This document shows, in pieces, positions 1-6,796 of a stretch of 12,719 nucleotides of DNA. The notes beneath the pieces are model-generated. The model was not told where the DNA came from and did not search any database. It saw only the letters and a program-made list of their open reading frames with translations. The translations under genes and the position numbers were made by a program. Every line of letters begins with the position of its first letter. The first letter of the stretch is position 1. Origin of the DNA: JAZDJP01 sp043803805 (GTDB lineage Bacteria; Planctomycetota; JAZDJP01); NCBI GenBank assembly GCA_043803805.1, contig JAZDJP010000034.1, forward strand, positions 1-12,719, in the 5' to 3' direction.

Positions 1-141
1 CAGGCAGGACGATAAGGACGGAATGGTGAAAAACAGATGTGCCTGCGAACAATACGAATCTTTGGCAAGCAACTTCGGGCGAAAATGATATCCCGACGGG
101 GGTGTCTTAACTTTTAAGCCGGTTTTTTAGCGGCCTGCTAG
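1..141. other. intergenic leader upstream of the HIT gene
   Basis: No convincing coding frame is seen: the one frame that stays open from the window edge stops near position 88 and resembles nothing I know. A loose promoter-like pair (TTGGCA at 62-67, AT-rich TGATAT at 86-91, 18-base spacer) could drive the downstream operon, but the -10 match is poor. A small inverted repeat (CTTAA at 106-110, TTAAG at 114-118, 3-base loop) lies just upstream of the first gene. No Shine-Dalgarno sequence precedes the ATG at 142. Confidence 0.4.
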
Positions 142-567
142 ATGCATGACTGCATTTTCTGCAAGATCGTGAAGGGGGGAATTCCCTCCAGCCGTGTGTT
201 CGAGAATGATCGCGTCCTGGCCATTCTCGACATCCGGCCTCTTGCCCCGGGACACACGCTTGTCCTGCCGAAGGGGCATTTTCCCGCCCTTCCCGACATG
301 CCCCCGGAGGAAATGGCCGCGCTCGGGCGGGTCCTGCCCATGATCGGGAAGGCCGTCCAGGCGGCGACGGGGGCGGAGGGATTCAACGTGCTTCAATCCA
401 ACGGCGAGGCGGCCGGCCAGGAGGTATTCCACGTCCATTTCCACATCGTCCCGCGCCGGAAAGATGACGGCCTTGGCTACCGATGGAACGCGGGAAGTTA
501 CACGGGCGATGAGATGAAGTCCTGGCTTGAAAAAATCCGTCAACACCTTCCGGGAGGGATTTCATGA
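142..567 (+). CDS. HIT-family nucleotide-binding hydrolase/transferase (HINT/HinT-like)
   Basis: This 141-residue protein has the usual length and layout of a histidine-triad (HIT) protein. The N-terminus carries C4-x2-C7 (CIFCKI), the zinc-type start of many bacterial HIT proteins, with H46 and H97 as likely further ligands. The signature HVHFHIVPR lies at residues 97-105. By family analogy H99 is the nucleophile that forms a nucleotidyl-His intermediate. Known members hydrolyse purine-nucleoside phosphoramidates or dinucleoside polyphosphates in the cytosol; the exact substrate here cannot be read from sequence. There is no clear Shine-Dalgarno before ATG 142, but the MHDCIFCKI start is canonical for the family. 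The stop codon overlaps the dapB start in ATGA (564-567), so the two genes are probably translationally coupled. HIT genes are common passengers in biosynthetic operons, so the lysine link need not be functional. Confidence 0.93.
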   Translation: MHDCIFCKIVKGGIPSSRVFENDRVLAILDIRPLAPGHTLVLPKGHFPALPDMPPEEMAALGRVLPMIGKAVQAATGAEGFNVLQSNGEAAGQEVFHVHFHIVPRRKDDGLGYRWNAGSYTGDEMKSWLEKIRQHLPGGIS

Positions 568-1358
568 AACCGATAATGCTGGGTTTGAACGGGGCGTGCG
601 GGCGGCTGGGGGTGGAGGTCATCCGGGCGGCGCTGGCCGATCCCGGGGTGCGTCTCGTGGCGGCCCTGGAATGCGCCGGGCATCCTCATCTCGGGCGGGA
701 CGTCGGGGATCTGGCCGCGGCGGGGACGGCCGGGGTGGTTGTCGCCGCGCGCCCGGGCGTCCGGCCGGACGCCATGATTGACGGCTCCCTCCCGGCGGGA
801 ACGGCGAAAATCCTGGCGTACTGCGTGGCGCGGAGGGTGCCGCTGGTGGTTTGCACGACGGGACTTCCGGCGGGGCTCCAGAGGCGCCTCCGGGCCGCCG
901 CGAAACGCATTCCCATCCTCCAGTCGGCGAACATGAGCGCGGGGGGAAATCTCCTGGCGCACCTCGCGGCGGAGGCGGTTCGTATCCTTGGCGCCGGCTA
1001 CGATGTTGAAATCATCGAGGCCCATCACCGGCTGAAGAAGGATGCCCCGAGCGGGACGGCCCTGCTCATCGCGGAGCACATCCGGGAGACGTCCGGGGGG
1101 AATCGGAAATTCGTCCTCGGGCGGCGGGGCGCGACGGCGGGGCGGGACCCCCGTGAGATCGGCATCTCGGCGGTCCGGGGGGGGGATATCGTTGGGGACC
1201 ATATGGTAATGTTGGCGGGGCCGGGGGAGCGGATTGAATTGATTCACCGGGCCCACAGCCGGCGGACGTTCGCCTGCGGCGCCGTCCGGGCGGCGAAATA
1301 CCTCGTCGGTCGCAAGCCCGGCTTGTACCGGATGGCCGATGTTCTGGACATGAAATGA
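564..1358 (+). CDS. dapB: 4-hydroxy-tetrahydrodipicolinate reductase (DapB)
   Basis: DapB reduces 4-hydroxy-tetrahydrodipicolinate to tetrahydrodipicolinate with NAD(P)H in the cytosol, in the diaminopimelate/lysine pathway. The 264 residues match the family's usual length. An N-terminal Rossmann nucleotide loop (NGACGRLG, residues 9-16) is followed by CTTGL (97-101) and SANMSAGGN (121-129). The diagnostic substrate site is EAHHRLKKDAPSGTA at 152-166; H154/H155 and K158 correspond to the catalytic H159/H160 and K163 of the E. coli enzyme. The C-terminus carries the conserved AVRGGDIVGDH (203-213), FACGAVRAAKY and a final GLY-x-MADVLDM. The start ATG at 564 has a GGGAGG Shine-Dalgarno at 552-557 inside the upstream HIT gene. 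A run of nine G residues (1177-1185) falls in the conserved VRGGD stretch; the frame is intact. The next gene follows closely. Confidence 0.96.
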   Translation: MKPIMLGLNGACGRLGVEVIRAALADPGVRLVAALECAGHPHLGRDVGDLAAAGTAGVVVAARPGVRPDAMIDGSLPAGTAKILAYCVARRVPLVVCTTGLPAGLQRRLRAAAKRIPILQSANMSAGGNLLAHLAAEAVRILGAGYDVEIIEAHHRLKKDAPSGTALLIAEHIRETSGGNRKFVLGRRGATAGRDPREIGISAVRGGDIVGDHMVMLAGPGERIELIHRAHSRRTFACGAVRAAKYLVGRKPGLYRMADVLDMK

Positions 1359-1359
1359 C

Positions 1360-1364
1360 GGAGG
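1360..1364 (+). promoter_or_regulatory. Shine-Dalgarno that decides the aminotransferase start
   Basis: GGAGG directly abuts the ATG at 1365 but lies six bases upstream of the ATG at 1371. Only the second spacing is workable, so translation most likely starts at 1371 (protein beginning MDFASKR). Confidence 0.75.
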
Positions 1365-1370
1365 ATGACC

Positions 1371-2552
1371 ATGGATTTTGCTTCAAAACGCATCCGCTCG
1401 ACGGGGGCGTACGCCTTCGCGGAGGTGGACCGGCTCGTGGCCGAACTCCGCGCGAAAGGCATTGCGCCGATTGACTTCGGTGTGGGGGATCCGGTCATCC
1501 CCACGCCTCGCTTTGTCCGCGAGGCCTGCAAGCGCGGCGTGGACAAACGCGCATCCGCCGGCTATCCGAGCTACATCGGGAGCGGCGAATTCCGCAAGGC
1601 CGTCGCGGCCTGGACGAGGCGCCGTTTCGGGGTAACGCTCGACCCGGCGACCGAGGTGACGGCCACCATCGGCTCGAAGGAGGCGGTGTTCAATTTTCAT
1701 GAGGCCGTGGTGGATCCCGGCGATGTGGTGCTTGTGCCCTCCCCGGGGTATCCGCCGTACTCCCGGGGGACGCGTTTCGCGGAGGGTATCCCCTGGTTTT
1801 ATCCGGTATGCTCCGAAAACGGGTTCCTCCCGGAATTCGGGAAATTCCCCAAGGGCGTTCTCCGGCGGGCGAAAGTCCTCTGGATCAATTATCCGAATAG
1901 CCCGTCGGGGCGCGTCGCGCCGAAGGCGTTCCTGAAGGAGGCGGTGCGGTTCGCCGCCCGGCACGGGATGATCCTCGCCTCCGACGAGGCCTACTCCGAA
2001 ATCTACTTCACGCGGGAGAAACCGCACAGCGCCCTCGAATACGGCCGGAAGGGTGTCATTGTGTTCCACTCGTTCTCGAAGCGGAGCGCCATGACGTGCT
2101 ACCGCGTCGGGTGGGCGGCGGGGGACGCGGATCTCGTGGGGCTCTTCCGGAAAGTGAAGACGAACATTGATTCGGGGACTCCGACGTTCATCCAGGATGC
2201 GGCGGTGGCGGCCCTTTCCGATGAGAAACATGTCGCCGCGATGCGCTCGGAATACCGGGAGAAGCGCGACATCCTCGTCCGGGCGTTCACGGCGGCGGGG
2301 CTTCCCGACTGCACCCCGGAGGGGACATTATATATTTGGCAGAGGGTACCTTCGGGAATGACGTCGGCGGCGTACGCGAAGCGTCTCCTCGCCCCCGATA
2401 TCGCGGTCGTCGCGACCCCCGGGAGCTGGATCGCCGAGCCCCTGGCCGACGGGACGAATCCCGGCGAGGGGTTCGTTCGATTCGCGCTGGTGCCGGGTCT
2501 TGCCGACACGCGCGAGGCGGCCCGGAGAATCGGGCGCCTTTATCTCGCGTGA
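1371..2552 (+). CDS. PLP-dependent class I/II aminotransferase, probably LL-diaminopimelate or N-succinyl-diaminopimelate aminotransferase
   Basis: This is a 393-residue fold-type I aminotransferase. Visible landmarks are the substrate/PLP loop PSPGYPPYSRG (124-133), NYPNSPSG (173-180, equivalent to NYPNNPTG), SDEAYSEIYF (204-213), the PLP-binding lysine K237 in SFSKRS (234-239), the phosphate-binding region CYRVGW (243-248) and the carboxylate-binding arginine R370 in GFVRFALVP. The SKRSAMTxYR signature resembles DapC/DapL-type diaminopimelate aminotransferases more than aspartate aminotransferases. It differs from the classical plant/chlamydial DapL motif. Position directly after dapB supports a role in converting tetrahydrodipicolinate, or its succinylated keto form, towards diaminopimelate. 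A broader amino-acid aminotransferase cannot be excluded. An in-frame ATG at 1365 also exists but has no room for its ribosome binding site. This is the last gene of the operon, convergent with the glycan cluster. Confidence 0.88.
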   Translation: MDFASKRIRSTGAYAFAEVDRLVAELRAKGIAPIDFGVGDPVIPTPRFVREACKRGVDKRASAGYPSYIGSGEFRKAVAAWTRRRFGVTLDPATEVTATIGSKEAVFNFHEAVVDPGDVVLVPSPGYPPYSRGTRFAEGIPWFYPVCSENGFLPEFGKFPKGVLRRAKVLWINYPNSPSGRVAPKAFLKEAVRFAARHGMILASDEAYSEIYFTREKPHSALEYGRKGVIVFHSFSKRSAMTCYRVGWAAGDADLVGLFRKVKTNIDSGTPTFIQDAAVAALSDEKHVAAMRSEYREKRDILVRAFTAAGLPDCTPEGTLYIWQRVPSGMTSAAYAKRLLAPDIAVVATPGSWIAEPLADGTNPGEGFVRFALVPGLADTREAARRIGRLYLA

Positions 2553-2620
2553 TGCCCGGGGATTTCCGAATGCCGTCTACATGCTTTGTTTCCATCCGCC
2601 GCGTCTACGTCGCCGATCCG
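2553..2620. other. convergent intergenic junction
   Basis: These 68 bases separate the lysine-type operon (+) from the 3' end of the glycan cluster (-). I see no strong GC hairpin followed by a T run on either strand, so no intrinsic terminator can be called. It also marks the fall from very GC-rich sequence to the more moderate composition of the cluster. Confidence 0.5.
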
Positions 2621-3280
2621 TTACTGCACCTTTACGACGATTCGTACAAAGCTGAAGAGGTCCGTGTGATCAAATCGCATCTCCACCAAGGTCATGGGGG
2701 TCTGTCGCAATAATCGTTCCAATCGGCGACGGGTATGGAATCGGTTCACCTCGTCAGGATAGAACCGAAATCTTTTCCATGAGACCGCGACCGTTTTCTC
2801 AATGGTTGTCAGAAGAAGTTGATAAGGCGCCCACCAAGGAGGCCAGTAAAAGATTGCCCGGCCGGAGGGTTTCAGGACCCGGGCACATTCCGCCATCATC
2901 CGGACGGTCTCGTCTGGAAAAAAATGTTCGAGAACGCCGACGTTCCAGATTCCGTCCATGCTCGCACTTCGGAGTGGCAGTGCAATGATATTTGCTTGAA
3001 CCGCCGGTCGGTTCCAGGCGCGACGGCGCAGTGCTTCGCGCGAAATGTCGATCAACACAAAGCGACGCCGGCGTAGCGGGATACGGAGGGATGTCTCCGC
3101 GATCCCGCATCCGGCCTCGCAGAATACCCCTTGTCGGGGGAAGAGACGATCCAGATCGTGAGCAACAGCTCGTGCGATCACGCTCCGGCGGTAGAACGAT
3201 GCGAACCGACCATAGGCCGTTTGCGGTTCGCCACGGACCTGCCAGAAACGATCCCAATCCCTTCCCCACGAGCCGGTCAT
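2621..3280 (-). CDS. class I SAM-dependent methyltransferase (last gene of the cluster)
   Basis: This 219-residue protein has a Rossmann methyltransferase core. Motif I is EAGCGIAETS (55-64), the acidic residue that should bind the SAM ribose is D78 in LIDIS, and motif IV/post-II is NVGVLEHFFPDE (113-124), followed by ARVLKPSGRAIFY (133-145). The EHF pattern is typical of Methyltransf_11-type small-molecule or sugar methyltransferases. The C-terminus is short, with a basic stretch but no membrane anchor. It overlaps the upstream GT2 gene by four bases (3277-3280, ATGA on the minus strand) and lacks its own Shine-Dalgarno, implying translational coupling. A role in methylating a sugar or lipid intermediate made by the cluster is inferred from context; the substrate is unknown. 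Confidence 0.85.
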   Translation of the reverse strand: MTGSWGRDWDRFWQVRGEPQTAYGRFASFYRRSVIARAVAHDLDRLFPRQGVFCEAGCGIAETSLRIPLRRRRFVLIDISREALRRRAWNRPAVQANIIALPLRSASMDGIWNVGVLEHFFPDETVRMMAECARVLKPSGRAIFYWPPWWAPYQLLLTTIEKTVAVSWKRFRFYPDEVNRFHTRRRLERLLRQTPMTLVEMRFDHTDLFSFVRIVVKVQ

Positions 3281-4071
3281 GGTTGTCGTGTCGGTTTGGC
3301 GTTGACGTTCGTGTCGGATACCAGGCGGACCGGCGTGTATTTCGGCATGGGGGTCAGCGGGGGGCGTATGCGGACTCCGCTACGCAGGCGTTCCTTCAGG
3401 ATCTGGATGAAAAAGCGTGGTCCATGTCGGAGTACCCGCGACTTCATCTCCCCTCCCGCCCGGGCCCGTTCATGGCTAGGAATTTCAACGATCCCATACC
3501 CGCGCCGCAGGGTCTGCGCCAGGAGCTCGATCTCGATTTCGAAATGACGGGAGCGGAAGGAATAGTTCGCGATGACCTCGCGCTGGAAAACCTTGTACCC
3601 GTTCAGGGCATCCGTGAGCACCCGGCCAAAGCAGAAGGCAAAACTGATTGTCAGAAAGATGTTGCCGAATGTGCGAATCAGTGTGTACTCTTCCGTCCCT
3701 CCCAGCATGCGGGAGCCCACCACCAGACCCACCCCGGGGTGGGAGAGGGCGTCGAGGAACCTCGGGAGTTCCAGCGGGGAGTGGGAATAGTCGGCATCAA
3801 GCATGACCAATATATCTCCCCCGGCGGCGGCGAATCCGGCCGCCAGCGCCCGGCCTTTCCCGTGCGCGCCCGTGTTCCGGACAATACGGCCTCCCAGTGA
3901 TGCCGCCAGGTCCGCTGTCCCATCGGAGCTTCCGTCGTCAACCACAATGATCTCGGTTGAATAGGTTTGTTCCAGCTCCGGAAGAACCGTCCTGAGTTCG
4001 TGGAATAGCGCGGGCAGGGTCTGCGTCTCATTTCGCGCGGGGATGACGATGCTTACGGAAGGCCTTGTCAT
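3277..4071 (-). CDS. family 2 glycosyltransferase, polyprenyl-phosphate sugar synthase-like (DPM1/DPG-synthase type)
   Basis: From the chosen ATG at 4071 the protein is 264 residues and begins directly with the GT2 fold (VSIVIPARNE, 6-15). It shows VVDDGSSDGT (43-52), GKGRALAAGF (71-80), the DXD-like metal site LDADYSH (91-97), GSRMLGG (119-125), LNGYKVF (156-162) and the ExE region HFEIEIEL (176-183). This pattern is that of enzymes moving a sugar from a nucleotide donor to a polyprenyl phosphate at the cytosolic membrane face. No C-terminal membrane segments are present, unlike GtrB-type proteins. The open frame extends to 4257, but those extra residues overlap the upstream gene and are not GT-like. 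The 4071 start gives a clean ATGA overlap (4068-4071). It sits directly after a GT-C-type membrane protein, its likely user. Confidence 0.88.
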   Translation of the reverse strand: MTRPSVSIVIPARNETQTLPALFHELRTVLPELEQTYSTEIIVVDDGSSDGTADLAASLGGRIVRNTGAHGKGRALAAGFAAAGGDILVMLDADYSHSPLELPRFLDALSHPGVGLVVGSRMLGGTEEYTLIRTFGNIFLTISFAFCFGRVLTDALNGYKVFQREVIANYSFRSRHFEIEIELLAQTLRRGYGIVEIPSHERARAGGEMKSRVLRHGPRFFIQILKERLRSGVRIRPPLTPMPKYTPVRLVSDTNVNAKPTRQP

Positions 4072-5654
4072 GGTTTCACCGGGGGGATGAGGTCGAATAA
4101 ACGAAATCCGTGAATCCGGATCATCCGGTACTGCCGCTGGAGCGAGAGGACTTCCGGGGCGTGAGCGGAAAAGACGCCGGGTAATGTTCCGGATTGCATT
4201 GCCGCCCGGTAATAGGGGTGTTTCTCTACGAGCTCCTCTTGGATACCGATAACCCAATAGCGTGCCCTGCGGTTTGTTTGCGCTTCGCGGAGGTGAAGTT
4301 GGTTCATGCTGGTTATCGAACTCATCAGGTATCTATCCGCGTAATAGGCGGCGAGGAGATCGGTCACATTCAGTGGCGTGGCGATAGCATCTTCGAATCG
4401 GGTGGTTGTCGCAACCGCCTTGCAGAAATCGTGCGTGAGAATGTATCCCTGCTGGCGGGCTTCACTGTGGTTATACGCCAAAACGAAACCGGCCTGAGCA
4501 ATATAGAGGGTTGCCAGAACCGCGGCCGCTGTGCGGAATGGAAGTCTCGGGTTCGAAGCCAGCGTCCACAAGCCGTCAACGGCCAGAATTAATATCAGCA
4601 ATCCCACCGGATAAAGCATGAACTCGTGTGGGATTATGTTGCGGGGCAGGGCCAGTATCCAGATCGCAGAGATGATGATCAACGCCATGACGATGTCATC
4701 CAGCGTGGAACACGCATGTCCGTGTCCTTTCCCCCGGATCCACAGCCCCACCATGGCGAGCAACACCAGGGGCACCGTGACCCACATCGCCACCTTGAAC
4801 GCCACCATTCTCGCCAGCAACAGGTATATTCCCCCCGGTCCGGTATTTTCCCCCACGGTTCGCGTACGGAGTCCCTCCAGGAGTTGTGTCCACCCGTCGG
4901 TTCCCAATGCCCACCAGGCGTGCAACAGGTACAATCCGAAGAAAGCCAGATGCATCACGCATAGCCATGTGAGCCAGGACAATTTCGGTCTGCGTCGAAA
5001 CACATGCACCGCCCACAGGCTGGGCGCCAACAGGTACATCAACCATTCTGTCTGACAACCGAGGAACAGCACCGCTGCAAAAATCAAAAACCGGCGTGGG
5101 GCGAAGTTGTCGCAAATCCATCGGTCGTAGGCATAGAATCCAAAAAGCAAAAGGGGGTGAACCAAATTCATGCATTCCGGATGGCGACCAAAGTAGGCAA
5201 ACAACGGCATCATCGCTGCCCCCACTCCCAAGGCAAGGGCATAGGATCGCGTTGGTGAAAACCGACGGCCAATCAGCCACAACATCCATGATGCCAAGGA
5301 CATGGGAATAATGCTCGATAGCCGGACGGCCCACTCCCGGGAGTCCAGCGCGGATTGAAATGCCGCGGTCCACCAGATGATCATGTGGGGGTGATGAAAG
5401 AAAAAATCAAAATGGCCGGGAGTTTGGGGGCCGCCATTCCGGACATGGGCGAACTTGGTCGTCAAGAAACCATGACGAAGCGCCTGGGTGGCGCCCATCG
5501 AATAGAAACCGCCATTGGAGTCGTGATGGCCGATCCATGGTCTCGCGAGCCCCCAGCAGAGCAGGATGGCGGAGAGTGCGATGACAGAGCTTCCTTCGAA
5601 GACTGCGTGTTTTCTCCGTGACAGGTCCATCGCCGAAACGGGAGAGGCATTCAT
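4068..5654 (-). CDS. multi-pass membrane glycosyltransferase-like protein, GT-C fold (GT39/ArnT-like)
   Basis: A 528-residue integral membrane protein with about ten hydrophobic segments, for example residues 22-42, 113-128, 136-155, 187-215, 227-247, 284-305, 320-336, 348-366 and 374-394. After the first segment comes HHDSNGGFYS (43-52), where D45 sits at the place of the catalytic acidic motif in the first extracytoplasmic loop of GT-C enzymes. A HHPH motif follows at 87-90. GT-C enzymes use lipid-phosphate-linked sugars and act on the outer face of the cytoplasmic membrane. The overall pattern is that of ArnT/PMT-like proteins annotated in many uncultured bacteria. Starts at 5654 or at the internal ATG at 5630 are both possible; neither has a good Shine-Dalgarno. 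It follows the epimerase by 11 bases and overlaps the GT2 gene, suggesting the three work together. The acceptor is unknown. Confidence 0.8.
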   Translation of the reverse strand: MNASPVSAMDLSRRKHAVFEGSSVIALSAILLCWGLARPWIGHHDSNGGFYSMGATQALRHGFLTTKFAHVRNGGPQTPGHFDFFFHHPHMIIWWTAAFQSALDSREWAVRLSSIIPMSLASWMLWLIGRRFSPTRSYALALGVGAAMMPLFAYFGRHPECMNLVHPLLLFGFYAYDRWICDNFAPRRFLIFAAVLFLGCQTEWLMYLLAPSLWAVHVFRRRPKLSWLTWLCVMHLAFFGLYLLHAWWALGTDGWTQLLEGLRTRTVGENTGPGGIYLLLARMVAFKVAMWVTVPLVLLAMVGLWIRGKGHGHACSTLDDIVMALIIISAIWILALPRNIIPHEFMLYPVGLLILILAVDGLWTLASNPRLPFRTAAAVLATLYIAQAGFVLAYNHSEARQQGYILTHDFCKAVATTTRFEDAIATPLNVTDLLAAYYADRYLMSSITSMNQLHLREAQTNRRARYWVIGIQEELVEKHPYYRAAMQSGTLPGVFSAHAPEVLSLQRQYRMIRIHGFRLFDLIPPVKP

Positions 5655-5665
5655 GGGATGTTGCG

Positions 5666-6703
5666 CTACCGGGTTGAAAGTAGATTTTTCAAGAGGGGCG
5701 CATTTTCAACCACCCACCGGTGGAGGCGTTTCACCCCTTCATGGATCCCGACTGTGGGTTTCCACGAAAGGTCCCGCGATACGGAAGAGATATCCGAGAT
5801 GAAACAACGTTGATCGCCCGGACGCCATCCGGAGATTTTCAAGCGCAGGCGTCGTCCGGTAAGGGTGTTGAGATCATGAACGAGCTCGAGCAGGGATAGG
5901 GTGTTTTTGGGGCCTCCGCCGACATTGTATACATGTCCACGCACGCGTTCGATTCGGTCCACACAGCGCAGGAAGAGGTTGATCAGATCGTCAATGTACA
6001 GGGCGTCCCGCACCTGCCTTCCATTTCCATAAAGGACGACTGATTTGTTCAGCGCGGCCGCGATGGTGAACCATCCAATCCATCCTTGATCCTCGTTCCC
6101 GAACTGGCGCGGGCCGTAGATGCACGATTGCCGCAGGACCACCGTTTTGAGGGCATAGATGCGGGCATAGTCCCTTGTGTATTGATCGGCGGCGCCCTTG
6201 GAACAACCGTAGGGGCTGTGAAAATCGAGCGGATAACGCTCGGAGATCCCGCGGGGGAAGTCCCGGTACTGGTAGCGACCCGCGGACAATTGAGTGCCCG
6301 CGTTTTTCATGCCGCCGTACACCTTGTTGGTGGAACTGTACAGGAAGGCGGCGTGGGGGGTGTGGGTTCGGACGGCCTCCAGTACATTGAGAGTCCCCAG
6401 CGCGTTGATCTCGAAATCCTCGCGGGGGTTCTCAACGGACGTGGTGACCGCCGTTTGAGCGGCGACGTGTATGACCGCTTTGACATCGGCGTGGCGCGTG
6501 AAGATTTTCTGTACCAGGGGGGCGTTTCGAATATCCGCCTTCTCGAACACGATCCGACCGCGCTTTCGAAGCCATGTCAGATTGTCCGATGAACCTTTGC
6601 GGGCCAGATTGTCAAGAACGACCACCGTCTCGCCACGATCCTGAAGACGGGCGGCTGCGTTGCATCCGATGAATCCGGCCCCGCCGGTGATTAAAAATTT
6701 CAT
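5666..6703 (-). CDS. extended SDR nucleotide-sugar epimerase, CDP-paratose 2-epimerase-like
   Basis: This 345-residue extended short-chain dehydrogenase has the NAD-binding GGAGFIG (7-13), an acidic D31 after the second strand, SSTNKVYG (123-130) and the catalytic Y165-x3-K169 (SPYGCSKGAAD). The combination SSTNKVYG, ERYPLDFHSPYGCSKG, RQSCIYGPRQFG (191-202) and EDQGW (204-208) is characteristic of CDP-paratose/CDP-tyvelose 2-epimerase relatives rather than of GalE or RmlB. Those enzymes invert C2 of a CDP-3,6-dideoxyhexose through an NAD-dependent keto intermediate. No other CDP-dideoxyhexose genes are in this window, so the true substrate may differ. An AAAGGA Shine-Dalgarno (6714-6719) lies 10 bases upstream of the ATG. 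It opens the second half of the cluster, after the only sizeable gap. Confidence 0.85.
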   Translation of the reverse strand: MKFLITGGAGFIGCNAAARLQDRGETVVVLDNLARKGSSDNLTWLRKRGRIVFEKADIRNAPLVQKIFTRHADVKAVIHVAAQTAVTTSVENPREDFEINALGTLNVLEAVRTHTPHAAFLYSSTNKVYGGMKNAGTQLSAGRYQYRDFPRGISERYPLDFHSPYGCSKGAADQYTRDYARIYALKTVVLRQSCIYGPRQFGNEDQGWIGWFTIAAALNKSVVLYGNGRQVRDALYIDDLINLFLRCVDRIERVRGHVYNVGGGPKNTLSLLELVHDLNTLTGRRLRLKISGWRPGDQRCFISDISSVSRDLSWKPTVGIHEGVKRLHRWVVENAPLLKNLLSTR

Positions 6704-6796
6704 GTGGTTTTTATCCTTTCATTGAACGGTATCATTCCGAGCGGTCATCAACAAGGGATAACTTCGCCCCATGCAGGTTTGTTCGATTTCGTCTTT
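6704..6796 (-). other. 93-base gap inside the minus-strand cluster, possible internal promoter
   Basis: This is the largest spacer in the eight-gene minus-strand run; other junctions overlap or leave about 10-31 bases. Read on the minus strand it has a weak promoter-like pair (TTGTTG, then TACCGT after about 17 bases) and ends with the AAAGGA ribosome site of the epimerase gene. No terminator hairpin is evident. It may mark the joint of two sub-operons. Confidence 0.35.

Noticed and set aside
540..1256. Long minus-strand open frame opposite dapB
   Set aside because: It is rich in Arg/Pro/Gly, as expected from the antisense of GC-rich coding DNA. The plus-strand frame encodes an unmistakable DapB.
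1383..2231. Long minus-strand open frame opposite the aminotransferase
   Set aside because: No recognisable motifs, Arg/His-rich composition, and it is wholly covered by a motif-complete aminotransferase.
3187..3194. GGCGGTAG, identical to the ops core used by RfaH
   Set aside because: It lies inside the methyltransferase gene on the strand opposite to transcription, far from the operon leader, so it is most likely a chance match.
2992..3900. 302-codon plus-strand open frame
   Set aside because: It crosses two well-supported minus-strand genes (methyltransferase and GT2) and shows no domain signature.
4072..4257. N-terminal extension of the GT2 frame
   Set aside because: The added residues are low-complexity and overlap the GT-C gene. 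The ATG at 4071 gives the GT2 fold right at its start and a tidy ATGA overlap.
4694..5373. Alternative minus-strand frame within the GT-C gene
   Set aside because: It lacks the ordered hydrophobic segments of the main frame and has no family motif; it is a frame shadow.
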